Part shown: piece after piece, positions 22,601-32,135 of the stretch
Layout: each line of letters opens with the position of its first letter
How positions within the stretch are numbered: position 1 is the stretch's first letter
Origin: Lepidonotus clava
Lineage: Eukaryota; Annelida; Polychaeta; Phyllodocida; Polynoidae
Length of the DNA: 64,000 nt
Assembly (NCBI GenBank): GCA_936440205.1
Contig: OW387135.1
Span: 30,544,792 to 30,608,791, forward strand
Reading direction: 5' to 3'
Notes under the pieces: generated by a model
What the model saw: the letters and a program-made list of their open reading frames with translations, nothing else
Database searches by the model: none
What the model was told of the DNA's origin: nothing
Translations under genes and position numbers: made by a program

Positions 22601-25600
22601 ATACTAAAACCATTCCCATAATATTTCTATTTACATAAAATACTTTTTAAAGTATGTTAGAAGGACATTGGGACACATTAATTGTTGAAAAACATTTATT
22701 CTGTGCCACGAGAATTAAAATGGTCACCAGAGCAAATTTTGTGATCGTGGGTATTTTAACTTCTCGTGGCCCAGAGTTCTCGTGGATGATTTTTGGTCCG
22801 CCCCCCTAATTAGTAGAATCAGTCATTTTGGATCCAGATTGCTTTATACAGATTGCTGTATATATACTCGAACTATTTTATGCATTGATTGCAATATGAT
22901 TTGTTACCATGAACACAGTTCTACTTTGTATTTCTACAATTTTAAGCACTTGATAGATATTACAACTTATTATTTAAACGATTTATCAGTTGAAAGCAAC
23001 AGTTAAACTTTCTGTAATAAGCACGCTTGATCTAAATGCAGCTTACGAAACGAAATCGTTGCCATAAAGAAATAAACATTAATGGGTTACATTAAATTAT
23101 AAATGCCTTCTGCATGGCTGTTTAAATAACGCTTTTGCTCAATTAATAAACACACTAGTTAGAGCTTTATTTGTACAGGTATTGGGCGTTTGTTCATTTT
23201 CATTGCTAAGAGATACACTAATAATGCCTTCGTGTCTGATTGTAGCGCTGATGGGTAAGTTCTACGAGGCCGACTGTTATATCCTCCTTCAGACCTACAT
23301 CGACGACAGCTCAACACTCAACTGGAAGATCTGGTACTGGATAGGAGAAAGGACGACGGTAAGGGTTCTTCTGTTCTTGTGATACTTTATCCATAATTCA
23401 TTTTGGGTGCAGAATTCACGAACGAACATTTCTGATAATCTATATTTTAGAAGATGTCTAGTTTCTCTTAATATAGTGGCACAGGGTAAGGACGTTAAAA
23501 ACGAAACTTGTACATTACACGTGTTCTCTGCAGATACATCAGCTAAGTGTTTCAGGTTTAGTTCGTTTTAGTGTCAGTTCATTATAAGTAAAGCAGAATA
23601 AATACCCAAAAATATCCCAGGATCCTATTCTGTTAACAAAATTAGTGAGGAACTCCTAGAATGCTGGCCTCTTTTGTTGGCATAAATGAAGGTACACTAC
23701 CCTAGAACTGAGAACGCCCATGTCAACCACAAAGTGATTATAATAAATCATATTAAATAAAAATGTTAAACCAAAATCACAGAATTGATGTGTGATGGCT
23801 TTCTGTTGGTACAGCTGGACAAGAAAGCGTGCGCGGCCATACACGCGGTGAACCTCCGTAACCTGCTGGGAGCCGAGTGCCGCACTATCCGAGAGGAGAT
23901 GAACGACGAGTCGGACGAATTCCTCGACCTCTTTGAGAACGAAGTCACCTACATCGAGGGGGGTCGGACCCCAAGTGGCTTCTACACCACTGAGGAATCG
24001 GTATGAGACAAAAAACAGCTATTTTATTTCTTTTACAGTTTGGTCAAGCTCATAGCCACTGTTATAGTCATAATAAGTTAAGTACTACGGCAATCTTATT
24101 GGGATCAACTGGTTCATGTTGGTGAAAGGGTTGTCGCAAGATTGATGTAAATTACCACTAAATGTCTTGTCTTCAAATCTCAAATCCTCCATTGCATAAA
24201 CGGTTTACCGACGAAATAAATACAATGTAGATATTATTTCGTAGCAAAAGTCCGAGATGCTTTTAGACGTTCAATATAATTATATTGTTTCTTCAAAAGA
24301 TTAAAATGTTCCCCTTTTGATACCAGGAAGTGGAGCACCGGCTGTATCGAGTTTCTGGAAGTAAGACGATCCGTTTGTACGCAGTAAGTATTCGAATCAT
24401 TTCCCTTTGTATCAGAGTCAGTAAACAAAAACTTAATGTACTTACCAAATACAAACCATCATTGCTGAAATGACCATGGGAACTGATGGTTAACCAAGGT
24501 CATAACAGGGCAATCTTGAGAAGAAAAAAATCATTCATTAAATGGTAAAAGTTTCATTGCTTAGAACTGATTTCCCTCTTCTCTTTCTTGGACTCACATT
24601 TTTATCACTTTGACTTTTATAGTGTCCGCGGAAGAAGATGTCGCTCGACCCACGCTTTGTCTTTATCCTGGACGCACAGCGAGTCATCTGGGTCTGGTGG
24701 GGGAAGAAGGCCAAGCTCATGCTCAAGTCTAAAGCCAGGTAGGACTCATTCACCAATTTGTCAGCAAAAAGTAGTATAATAGTTACAAATGCCAACAATA
24801 AATATTTCATTTAATCTTGACGTCGCCATCTAGAATTAGCAAATTTCGATCAATCCAGAAGTGAAGAAAAGACTGTTTAATGTTTTTCTTCCGCAGCGAA
24901 ATATGTGTGTGCTTTGGGTGGGAGAGTAAGTTTGAGAGAGAAAAGTATAAACAAAAACAAATGCTCTATTGTTCTTCTGTTGCTAATTGTCAGTAATCTT
25001 TTCCTGTTATTTCTGTTCATCTTGTTTTCCCTGTCAATTTTAGGTTGGTTGCAGAGAAGATGAATAAAAACGAGCGGAAATCAACCGCGGAAATTTTGAA
25101 TGCGCTTCAAGGAAAGGAACCTGAAGAGTTTTGGCAAACTATGGGAGAGAACCCCAAAATGGAAATTTTGGTTTGTATTTGTTTTTAACACAGTCATCTT
25201 TCTTTTGTTTCCTTCAGAAACAATTTTTCACAGAATCTGTGAAAAATGTTAATTGAATTGAATGAAGTTACAAATCCAGTCACATTTAATTGGTGCTGTT
25301 TTTACTTCCACAGGAGAACGTCCCCGATAACTGGGAGCCCCCGAGGCCGCTGCTCTACAAGGTCGGGCTGGGCATGGGTTACTTGGAGCTGCCCCAAGGT
25401 GAGTCACTCCAGCCTCGAGCTGCTCTTTGTCACCCATGGATTGAAGTTTTCAGATTTTTCTCTGATTTCAGAATTTTTCACTGCAACTACTCTAAATGTG
25501 ACTTAGAAAATAAGTGTTTACATCATGTTTTACAGCATTTTTCTCTTTAAAGTTTTTTTTTAATGAATCACTCTAAACCCAAAGTATTGCACTCTTAAAT

Positions 25601-28600
25601 ACAGTATGAGTTAATCTACCTTTAATATCAGTGGTATTTTACATCCAAAGTAAATACTGTTGCTTTCGCTTACCTCTGCATATATGCAGTTGCTTTATTA
25701 TATGCAGAAAAGAAGCCTAAATATTACAAAACACAGTTGCTCGTATATTGCTCTCGTTGACTAAAACTGCTCCACTTGTTTCCAGTGGAGATGCCGCAGC
25801 ACCAGCTGTTACAGAGCCTGCTGAAAACAAACGGCGTCTACATCCTCGACTGTTTCACCGACGTCTTCATCTGGTAGGTACCTTTAACCCGAGGGGCACG
25901 GGGTGGTGAAGTGGTTAGAGTGTTCGCTTGGCATGCGGGAGAGCCGGGTTCGATTCTCGGCTGGGCCAGGCAGGGCTGCTACACCCCTCTGTGTTTCTCC
26001 CAGTGACAATGACTGGGATATCAAAGGCCTTGTGCCACCGGCTGTTGTGTGTCTGGCCCTGTCTATGGGACCAGGCACATTAAAGAACACCTACTTCGGT
26101 AAATATGTAGGGGTATGGTCTCTACCTTCTCATAGATTCGATCACCATCACCGCCCTTGATATGACCCTGGCAGTTGATTAGGGCGTAAAGCAACCAATA
26201 ACCAACCAACCAACCTTTAACCCGATAACATCTCTTGAGCCCTGTTCTATTATGTGTGCTTATTGAAGGCCTTTATCGATCGAAACATGTTGATTTGAAA
26301 AATGATCATCTCCCTAAATAAAAGTTTAAACTGTCCACCACACCGGAACTGGGTTTGGTATAGTTTAACACCGTTAAATTGTGATTCTGTTGAAGAAGCT
26401 CTGCAATTTATATTTAAAATTACGTTAATCAGGGCTCATTCAACCTGTTGGTTTGATATTGAATACCTTATGTCACTATCATATTAAAAACTTCGAATCA
26501 AGACAACAAATTGAGAAAAAAACAACCAGTCGGGAGGGCGGAATTTTGGGTGGATTTGTTTTGAAAGTGAAAAAAAAACCTTAGTTCACTGGAAACGCAC
26601 TTGAAGTCGGGCTAGCCTAAACTCCCTTTCTTAATCCTCACCTATGTTCGTGCTGTAGGATCGGGCGTAAGTCGACGCGCCTGGTACGGGCGGCGGCCCT
26701 CAAACTGTCCCAGGAGGTGTGCAGCATGCTGAAGCGGCCCGACTACGCCGTAGTCACCCGATGCCTGGAGGGCACCGAGCCCCAGCTCTTTAAAACCAAG
26801 TTCAAGGGTTGGGATGACGTGATCGCCGTGGACTACACCAGGACGTCCGAGTCGGTGGCCAAGAGGGGCGTCGACCTCAAGGTACTCACTCCGTTAACTT
26901 TGTTAAGAAAACTTTTGAAAAAATACAATCTTTCTATCTGTTTTATTACAAATTTCAAATAATGATAATAATATCTATATGATTCTAAAAAAAAAACTGA
27001 TATATTTTCTGTGGAGATATGGAATGTATAAGTATTGTATTTACATTGTCAAAATGAAATATGAATATTTTTTTTCGTCGTCAGGCCATTATGAAACGGG
27101 ATCAAATCAAGACTGACCTATCAGCACTTTTTATGCCTCGTCAACCACGGATGTCCGACGAAGATGCGGTAAGCACAGGCCTAGAGTATAATCACATACA
27201 CTGCTTAAATAATGATCCAGCAGAATAAGTGAGGAACTTTAATCTCTTAGAGGGAATGGATTCCATTCCCGTATAGCTTCCTATTAGATCATAAAACGTT
27301 CCCAAAAATGACTGAGAAAGCGGTCCTCCTCCTTGTGGCCATTATTGGGGAATATCAACCCAAAAAGTTTTGGAAGAAATTTGATTTAACTAATGCTGCA
27401 CAAAACAAAGTTAACTTTCGTAGGCAACATTTTCAAGAAGACATCCAACATAATATCTGTATAGCATAATCTATAGTTTATTATAATATACAAAAAAATA
27501 CATAATAATATTCATAATCTATAGTTTATTATAATATACAAAATGTCATAAATTTCTCATCGCAGGAGCAACTGATGATGGAGTGGAACGAGGACCTGGA
27601 CGGCAAGGAGTCCTTCGTGCTGGAGGGTAAGAAGTTTGTGCGTCTCCCGGAGGAGGAGATCGGTCACTTCTACTCCGGGGACTGCTACGTGTTCCTCTGC
27701 CGCTACTGGGTGCCGCTGGAGGACGACGAGGACGGCAGTAAGACGGCCGCCAACGGGGGCACGAGCGGCGGGGCCACCAGCTCGTCCACGGCCCAGGGCA
27801 GCAGCAGCGCCGGCACGGAGGACGAGGACGACCTGGCCGAGGACGACTTTAAATGTGTCGTCTACTTCTGGCAGGGTCGGGATGCCTCCAACATGGGCTG
27901 GCTCACATTCACCTTTAGGTACGTGGGGTTTTATTGGACGTGAGAAGATATTGGTGGTTAATTATAGGAGACGTGGCTATGTGTGTTTTTTGAATTTGCA
28001 GATGCTACCGCTTGTGGTGCCTGGATCCAAGGATCAGGACCATGTGATTATAAAAAAAAATAAAAAAAATATTGTGGTTAAGTATGGATTGTTAGTTCGG
28101 GAAGTAGGGTGAGAGATTGTTGATGTCAGGGTACCAACCACACAGGGAAAACAGGGAAAACAGGGAAAATGGCAACAAAAAAAATCCCTGACAGGGAAAA
28201 CACAGGGAAATTTGAAATTTTGCCAAAACACAAGGACAACACAGGGAATTTCATTTGGCCAGGTTCTGAAATTCCTGATTCTCAAGATATTAGGGATTCA
28301 ACTTTTTGTTGTTGGGTTGTCCAAATTTTTTCTGCGCGCAGAGGCTTTTAAATTCGATTAACTTGCTGCATATGACACAGGGAAAAATTGCTGTGGGACA
28401 GGGAAATCTCAGGGAAAACACAGGGGATTTGAAAATGGGACTTTGGTTGGTACCCTGTGATGTGTAGATGAGTGTTTTACCGCTATCTTAATAAGATGAA
28501 CGTTTAAAAGATTAATACATAGAGTGGAGAGGTATTTTCTTGTTAGTTTGAATAATCGTATATAAAGCTGTGAGACGTGATGATCAGACAAAGGACTTGT

Positions 28601-31332
28601 CATTTTATTGTTTGAACAAATAATTTAATTAAGTGCCTTTTCTTTTTTTAGCTTGCAGAAAAAGTTTGAAGCGCTATTTGGCGACAAGCTGGAGGTTGTA
28701 AGGCAGCACCAAGTAAGTAATACGCATAAAACATTATATAGTAATCATCGTATACACATATACCGGTACATAAAACGCAAACAAGAAGTGAGCTTGTTTT
28801 GTAAGAACTGACTCCCCTTACAATATGATGAAATACAAAGAAGACGCATTTTACAAATTAAAATGCTCTATCATTTTGAAGGTGCAGTGTCAGCAAAAAC
28901 TGTATTTTAAAACTTACATGCAGTTACCAGTGAGCATTTAACCAGGCCCATTGACTCTGATATATCAAAATTATTCTAACCTTCTATGTATATCTTTTCA
29001 GCAACAAGAGAATCTCAAATTCCTGTCCCACTTCAAGAGAAAGTTCATCATCCACCAAGGCAAGAGGAAGGCTCAGCGTAAACCGGGCAAGCAGGCGCCG
29101 GTGGAGCTCTTCCACCTGAGGTCTAACGGCAGCGCCATCGCCACCAGGTGTATTCAGATCGAGCCGGTGGCGCAGAACCTCAACTCCGAGTTCTGGTACG
29201 TGAGACCGCATTTGGTCAGCGCATTACTGTTTTAGAGATTTGATGTGGCATGGCAACTCAGTTTATTCCGTGGTGTTTTCAAAACCCTTCTAGAGTTAGA
29301 CGGAGTCAAAAAACTTAATCAAGAGGATGTCTATAATGATAAGAAAAAGCCGAATCACTGTAACGTTCATGTTTCTTATGAAAGTAGCCTAGATTTAATT
29401 GGGCTAGTCGAGAAATATTTCTAAAGGGAAAACCAGAAGTCTTACAAAAAAAGTCCGTATTTCTAGTATAATATACTAGTTCAGTTTGAGTTTAGGACAG
29501 GACCTGCCATGTTAGGACTACTTTAGATACTAATTTAATCTTCTCCTTTTCTACAGCTACATTTTGAAAGTACCATTCGACAGTGAAGCTAACCAAGGTA
29601 TCGTATATGTATGGATGGGTTACCGCTCTAACCCAGAAGAAGCACGGCTGGCCGAGGAGATAGCCACAGATATGTTCGACGTGAGTACATGATTCAGCAA
29701 ATAACTAAACTTACCACTTAACGTACATTTTAGACATGCATCGATAAGAAACTATGTACAAAAATGGCTTAATAATACTAGGAGAAGTTGTGTTACTTTA
29801 GAATTTAGAACTCACATGTAATGTATTATGTACTACGATATACTTGGTATATTTGGTGAAAATATTAGCTAAACCAACGAGATTACCAATCTTCCCCTCT
29901 AATGTCATTTGCTTGCTTTGCGGTTTTGAAGGAGTCCCACACAATCCAGATTGTGAACGAGGGCGAGGAACCAGAGAACTTCTTCTGGGTTGGTCTGGGT
30001 GGCAGAAGGAAGTACGACAAGGTAAGAGAAACCAGCAATCCAAACTTTATTTTCTTAGGGGTCCACTTTTTGAGTGAAATTCTTGAAGTAAATTGTTTGT
30101 ATACATATGATAATGAATGTCTTATAATTTCAGCACGCCGAATATATGCGCTACGCTCGACTCTTCCGCTGCTCAAACGAAAAAGGTTACTTCACTGTAT
30201 CCGAAAAGTGTGCCGATTTCTGTCAGGTAGGACCAGTCTATTTCTTTTGTTCTTAATACAAGTATAATGCAAACATAACCCCCGACTATATGCAGATCAG
30301 CTTAGATGATCTACATATACAATTGTGTTTCCGGATTTTTTTTTTTTTTTTTAGGATTGATAAGAATATAACGTAAAATTGTTGAAACCATTTTTTTGGG
30401 GGGGAAATGGAAAAAAAATCTTCCCACCCGGCCTGAAAAAAGTCACCCGGCCGGTGGACCGGAAACAGAATTCTTTTTTTAGGTTGGCCTAACCAGCTAC
30501 AAGCTAGTTGACAGCTTTGTTTCAGCTTAATAGCAAACGTTTTAAGAAGATTAATAAGTCAGCGCAGATGCCTGCTATTTTAAAGTGATTAAGTAAATTA
30601 CAAGCCTGCATTTTCACCCAGGTTCAGTTCGTACATTGTAAACGGTGATTTAGAATGCATTCGTGTGGCCAATAAACTAAGGAAATTATGGTTTATTGTA
30701 GGATGATTTGGCGGACGATGATGTGATGATCCTAGATAACGGCGACCAAGTTTACCTGTGGATTGGTAAACGTACGTCCGACGTAGAGATCAAGTTGTCC
30801 TTTAAGAGCGTGCAGGTAGGTCAACTCTTGCTAGTCTGGATATAAACTATATGAAACGGGACTGCCATCACATGACCGTTCATTTTACGGTTTACGATAG
30901 TCATTCTTTCTGTCCTCCCAAGCTACCAAAACTGATAATGGTCGTTGGAGTTGGCCGTGTGGTTCGGTGAGGAATCAAATATATTATGTTCACATTACTA
31001 GAGTAAGAATAGGGGATCATAAAAAACAACAAATAATTTGAGAAAGATGTCATTAAAAATTAGAAACCTAAATAGAGTTTTCTATTTTAATGTGGATTCA
31101 AACTAACTTGTAGGTAAGTATATGTCTTTTGAAGCCAAACCCATGTTCATCTGTTTCATCTGTGAAGACTGCAATATATCCTTAATTCCGTTTCTAGGTT
31201 TATATTCAACATCTCCGCGTAAAACAGGCAGACCGTCCACGCAAGTTGATCCTGGCTTTGAAACACAAAGAGACTCGCAACTTCACCAAGACTTTCCATG
31301 GCTGGGCCAAGCATAGGGAAACACCAAAGTGA
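6837..31332 (+). CDS. FLII: FLII, flightless-1: LRR-gelsolin actin-remodelling protein (33 exons)
   Basis: The spliced product is about 1260 residues (human 1269). It has an N-terminal leucine-rich-repeat domain (about 1-400), a basic linker (about 417-470) and six gelsolin-type repeats (about 496-1260). Family role: an actin-binding and severing modulator and nuclear-receptor coactivator, in cytoplasm and nucleus. The start [20 protein letters not shown] matches the family N-terminus. The stop at 31330-31332 ends a final exon aligned with the human C-terminus. All introns read as GT-AG and phases agree, except the exon 2/3 junction, where frame is lost as written. Exon 8 exists in two alternative copies. 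Exon coordinates are given in the three block entries. Possible poly(A) signals are at 31911 and 32341. Codon third positions are GC-rich compared with the AT-rich introns. Confidence 0.95.
6900..10424 (+). other. FLII intron 1, no exon or repeat recognised
   Basis: About 3.5 kb of AT-rich sequence between exon 1 (donor GTGAGT) and exon 2 (acceptor TTCTAG). The short open frames in it resemble nothing. One TAGGCCTA octamer is at 7442-7449. I see no transposon ends. Confidence 0.6.
10662..10944. repeat. Probable interspersed repeat in FLII intron 2
   Basis: Two direct copies of a phrase like CGACCTACCCTAAATTTTT followed by GGCC, one at about 10671 and one at about 10907, are bounded by GGTAAC on the left and GTTAC on the right. 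The layout suggests a short mobile or repeated unit, but I could not identify the family or a target duplication. Confidence 0.35.
12833..12949 (+). CDS. FLII: FLII exon 8a, alternative copy of an LRR exon
   Basis: 117 nt between TGCTTGCAG and GTAAGT, entering and leaving in phase 1. It encodes 39 residues beginning [17 protein letters not shown] and ending TALSSAM. It is homologous to exon 8b (about 21 of 39 residues identical). Both correspond to one and the same segment of human and fly FLII. Including both would add 39 residues, which is not a whole number of about 23-residue LRR units, so alternative use is more likely than joint use. Confidence 0.8.
13893..14009 (+). CDS. FLII: FLII exon 8b, alternative copy of an LRR exon
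   Basis: 117 nt between TGCATGCAG and GTAAGT, with the same phases as exon 8a, 943 bp downstream of it. It encodes [17 protein letters not shown] through TEISSLI. It is closer to the fly and human sequences (e.g. [11 protein letters not shown] in fly) than exon 8a, so it is probably the ancestral form. It joins in frame to exon 9 ([14 protein letters not shown]). Confidence 0.85.
16611..18623 (+). other. FLII intron 12, no gene recognised
   Basis: About 2 kb of AT-rich sequence. It has a short TA/A run followed by a G homopolymer near 16705-16735 and repeated TTTTCCGATTTTT-like phrases near 18420-18540. I found no terminal repeats. Confidence 0.5.
18624..25873 (+). CDS. FLII: FLII exons 13-23: basic linker and gelsolin repeats 1-3 (start)
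   Basis: Exons: 18624-18709; 18980-19047; 20286-20368; 20643-20693; 23246-23358; 23815-24000; 24327-24383; 24623-24738; 25044-25170; 25314-25398; 25786-25873. Exon 13 gives the arginine-rich [14 protein letters not shown] linker. Exons 15-16 give [20 protein letters not shown], the entry into gelsolin repeat 1. Exons 17-18 give [20 protein letters not shown] and [20 protein letters not shown], the most conserved block. Exons 20-21 match repeat 2 ([18 protein letters not shown]). Exons 22-23 begin repeat 3 ([14 protein letters not shown]). The joint between exons 22 and 23 lacks about 18 linker residues present in human FLII. Optional microexons before exon 17 and a cassette before exon 21 are listed separately. 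Confidence 0.92.
20949..20960 (+). CDS. FLII: Candidate 12-nt FLII microexon
   Basis: ATTATTAG|12 nt|GTAAAT. Inserted between exons 16 and 17 it keeps phase and adds Asp-Ala-Ala-Gly after LPNLIDE, in the variable loop between the first strands of gelsolin repeat 1. The upstream pyrimidine tract is moderate. No transcript evidence is available here. Confidence 0.35.
21776..21781 (+). CDS. FLII: Candidate 6-nt FLII microexon
   Basis: TTCCACAG|ACCCAG|GTAAAA. It keeps phase and would add Asp-Pro at the same loop as the 12-nt candidate. A pyrimidine-rich stretch and two TGC triplets lie just before the acceptor, the context known for SRRM3/4-dependent neural microexons. Six-base matches arise easily by chance, so this stays a candidate. 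Confidence 0.35.
22478..22808. mobile_element. Non-autonomous inverted-repeat DNA transposon
   Basis: About 331 bp with terminal inverted repeats of at least 28 bp and one mismatch in the core, starting (C)AGGGGGGCGGACCAAAAA. CCACGAGAA motifs recur inside in both orientations at least five times, probably as subterminal transposase sites. There is no open frame of note. A target duplication is not clear, and the right terminal base seems changed (CTA instead of CTG), so the superfamily (hAT-like) is tentative. Confidence 0.7.
24897..24925 (+). other. Candidate poison cassette exon of FLII
   Basis: A 29-nt segment between a strong acceptor (TTTTTCTTCCGCAG) and a strong donor (GTAAGT), in the intron between exons 20 and 21. 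Inclusion would shift frame and reach a stop (TGA) seven codons into exon 21, predicting nonsense-mediated decay. It may be a regulatory exon or a chance pseudo-exon. Confidence 0.35.
25893..26213 (+). mobile_element. tRNA-derived SINE, full length
   Basis: A 321-bp element flanked by a perfect 12-bp target duplication CCTTTAACCCGA (25881-25892 and 26214-26225). The head is tRNA-like, with a pol III A box TGGTGAAGTGG (25904-25914) and B box GGTTCGATTC (25947-25956). The anticodon-arm region CTTGGCATGCG recalls tRNA-Ala. A body of about 200 bp follows, and the tail is a short CCAA-type repeat. It inserted 19 bp after the exon 23 donor without harming it. The intact duplication suggests a fairly young insertion. 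Confidence 0.88.
26659..31332 (+). CDS. FLII: FLII exons 24-33: gelsolin repeats 3 (end) to 6 and stop
   Basis: Exons: 26659-26881; 27085-27168; 27566-27918; 28652-28712; 29002-29195; 29557-29680; 29932-30021; 30134-30226; 30702-30815; 31198-31332. Landmarks shared with human FLII are [12 protein letters not shown] (exon 24), [20 protein letters not shown] and [11 protein letters not shown] (exon 26), [18 protein letters not shown] (exon 28), [15 protein letters not shown] (exon 30), [12 protein letters not shown] (exon 31) and [14 protein letters not shown] (exon 32). Exon 26 carries an acidic, Gly/Ser/Ala-rich insert (about residues 915-960) in gelsolin repeat 4, where human has a Glu/Lys-rich insert. 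The last exon ends [11 protein letters not shown] and stop. Confidence 0.93.
27465..27543 (+). repeat. Tandem duplication just upstream of FLII exon 26
   Basis: A phrase of about 30 bp (CATAATCTATAGTTTATTAT...) occurs twice, at 27465 and 27513, 48 bp apart, and the second copy ends 22 bp before exon 26. The copies are nearly identical, so the event is recent. Confidence 0.75.
28127..28457. mobile_element. Miniature hAT-like DNA transposon, 6-bp target duplication
   Basis: A 331-bp element in FLII intron 26 with 14-bp inverted ends CAGGGTACCAACCA, flanked by TGATGT on both sides (28121-28126 and 28458-28463). ACAGGGAAA-type motifs are repeated through the interior in both orientations, clustered near the ends. 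Non-coding. Confidence 0.8.
30326..30469. mobile_element. Possible short inverted-repeat element in FLII intron 31
   Basis: TGTTTCCGG at the left and CCGGAAACA at the right bound about 140 bp containing a T run and a G run, with CACCCGGCC repeats inside the right end. A target duplication is not evident, so it is a tentative call. Confidence 0.35.
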
Positions 31333-31910
31333 AGTGCCATCTAGTCAGAGAGGAAATCCAGGATCAGATAGTGCGAGGAATACCTTTATTCAGACTTTGA
31401 TTTCAAGACAGCGCATAATATCTGGTGCGCTGGTAATAATTTGATTGTAATTTGATGTGATGATTTGATTGATTTTGAATGGTGGTCTCAGCACATTTTG
31501 TTGTGAACTATGTGAAATTAATTGATTGATTGACTATGAAAGAAAGGTTAAACACCTTATAGTTATCCCTTTTTTAATAATTAAATGAAAGGGTCAGTAG
31601 AAGAAAGTGTACCACTGGGTATACGTTTTGGTGCTATTTTGCAAAGAATTATCCCATTTCACTTATTGTTAAAGAATCAATGAGAACTTAGTAGTCATTT
31701 GTCAACTTAGTTATGAGTAATTTGACTATGGTCAGTACAAAAGGGAAAAAAACATAACCACAAGATGCATCCTATTCCGAGTTTATAGTCTCACGGCAAA
31801 TGTTTCTAATATCCTATCAAGCATATGGCTTCAAAATGTTTATTCAATCATACTATCTAAAGTTTCAAAGTGTATTGTGTACGCTCATACATCAATCCTA
31901 CGAAGCCAAA

Positions 31911-31916
31911 AATAAA
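31911..31916 (+). terminator. FLII: Candidate FLII poly(A) signal AATAAA
   Basis: First AATAAA after the FLII stop, giving a 3' UTR of about 600 nt. An alternative AATAAA at 32341-32346, after a TGTATAT stretch, would give about 1 kb. Confidence 0.4.
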
Positions 31917-31968
31917 TAAGAGAATTTGATTAATTCTTATGTCTTCATACAATATACAATCAGTAAGA

Positions 31969-32135
31969 CAGGGATGCAAGTCAGATTTGATGAAAAGATC
32001 TGAAAGCCAAGATAGAAAATCTGAAATTATCTGAAAGTGCTATGTCATATTAGAAATTAATTTTGAAAATTATAATTTGAGATAATGATGGGAAAAATCT
32101 TAAATTAGACAAAAATCTGAAAACTTACATCACTG
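31969..32135. mobile_element. Short hAT-like miniature transposon
   Basis: About 167 bp with imperfect inverted ends: left CAGGGATGCAAGT, right-end reverse complement CAGTGATGTAAGT. Both are followed by AT-rich sequence with repeated ATCTGAAA motifs. The target duplication is not preserved, so it is older than the other copies in the window. Confidence 0.6.

Larger units (their letters stand above)
20694..23245 (+). other. FLII intron 16 (2.5 kb) with microexon candidates and a transposon
   Basis: It holds two phase-compatible microexon candidates (20949-20960, 21776-21781) and an inverted-repeat transposon (22478-22808). Otherwise it is AT-rich intron sequence. Confidence 0.6.

Noticed and set aside
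22500-22800. CRISPR-like repeated CCACGAGAA units
   Set aside because: The units alternate in orientation, have irregular spacing and lie inside an inverted-repeat transposon in an animal intron.
25893-25975. A tRNA gene (A and B boxes, Ala-like anticodon arm)
   Set aside because: It is the head of a 321-bp element with a perfect 12-bp target duplication and a SINE tail, and relatives of its body occur elsewhere in the window.
26501-26560. Extra exon between FLII exons 23 and 24
   Set aside because: Exon 23 joins exon 24 in phase to give the family sequence Phe-Ile-Trp-Ile-Gly-Arg-Lys, so nothing is missing.
28127-28457. Repeated ACAGGGAAA units as an independent satellite
   Set aside because: They are subterminal motifs of a transposon with clear inverted ends and a target duplication.
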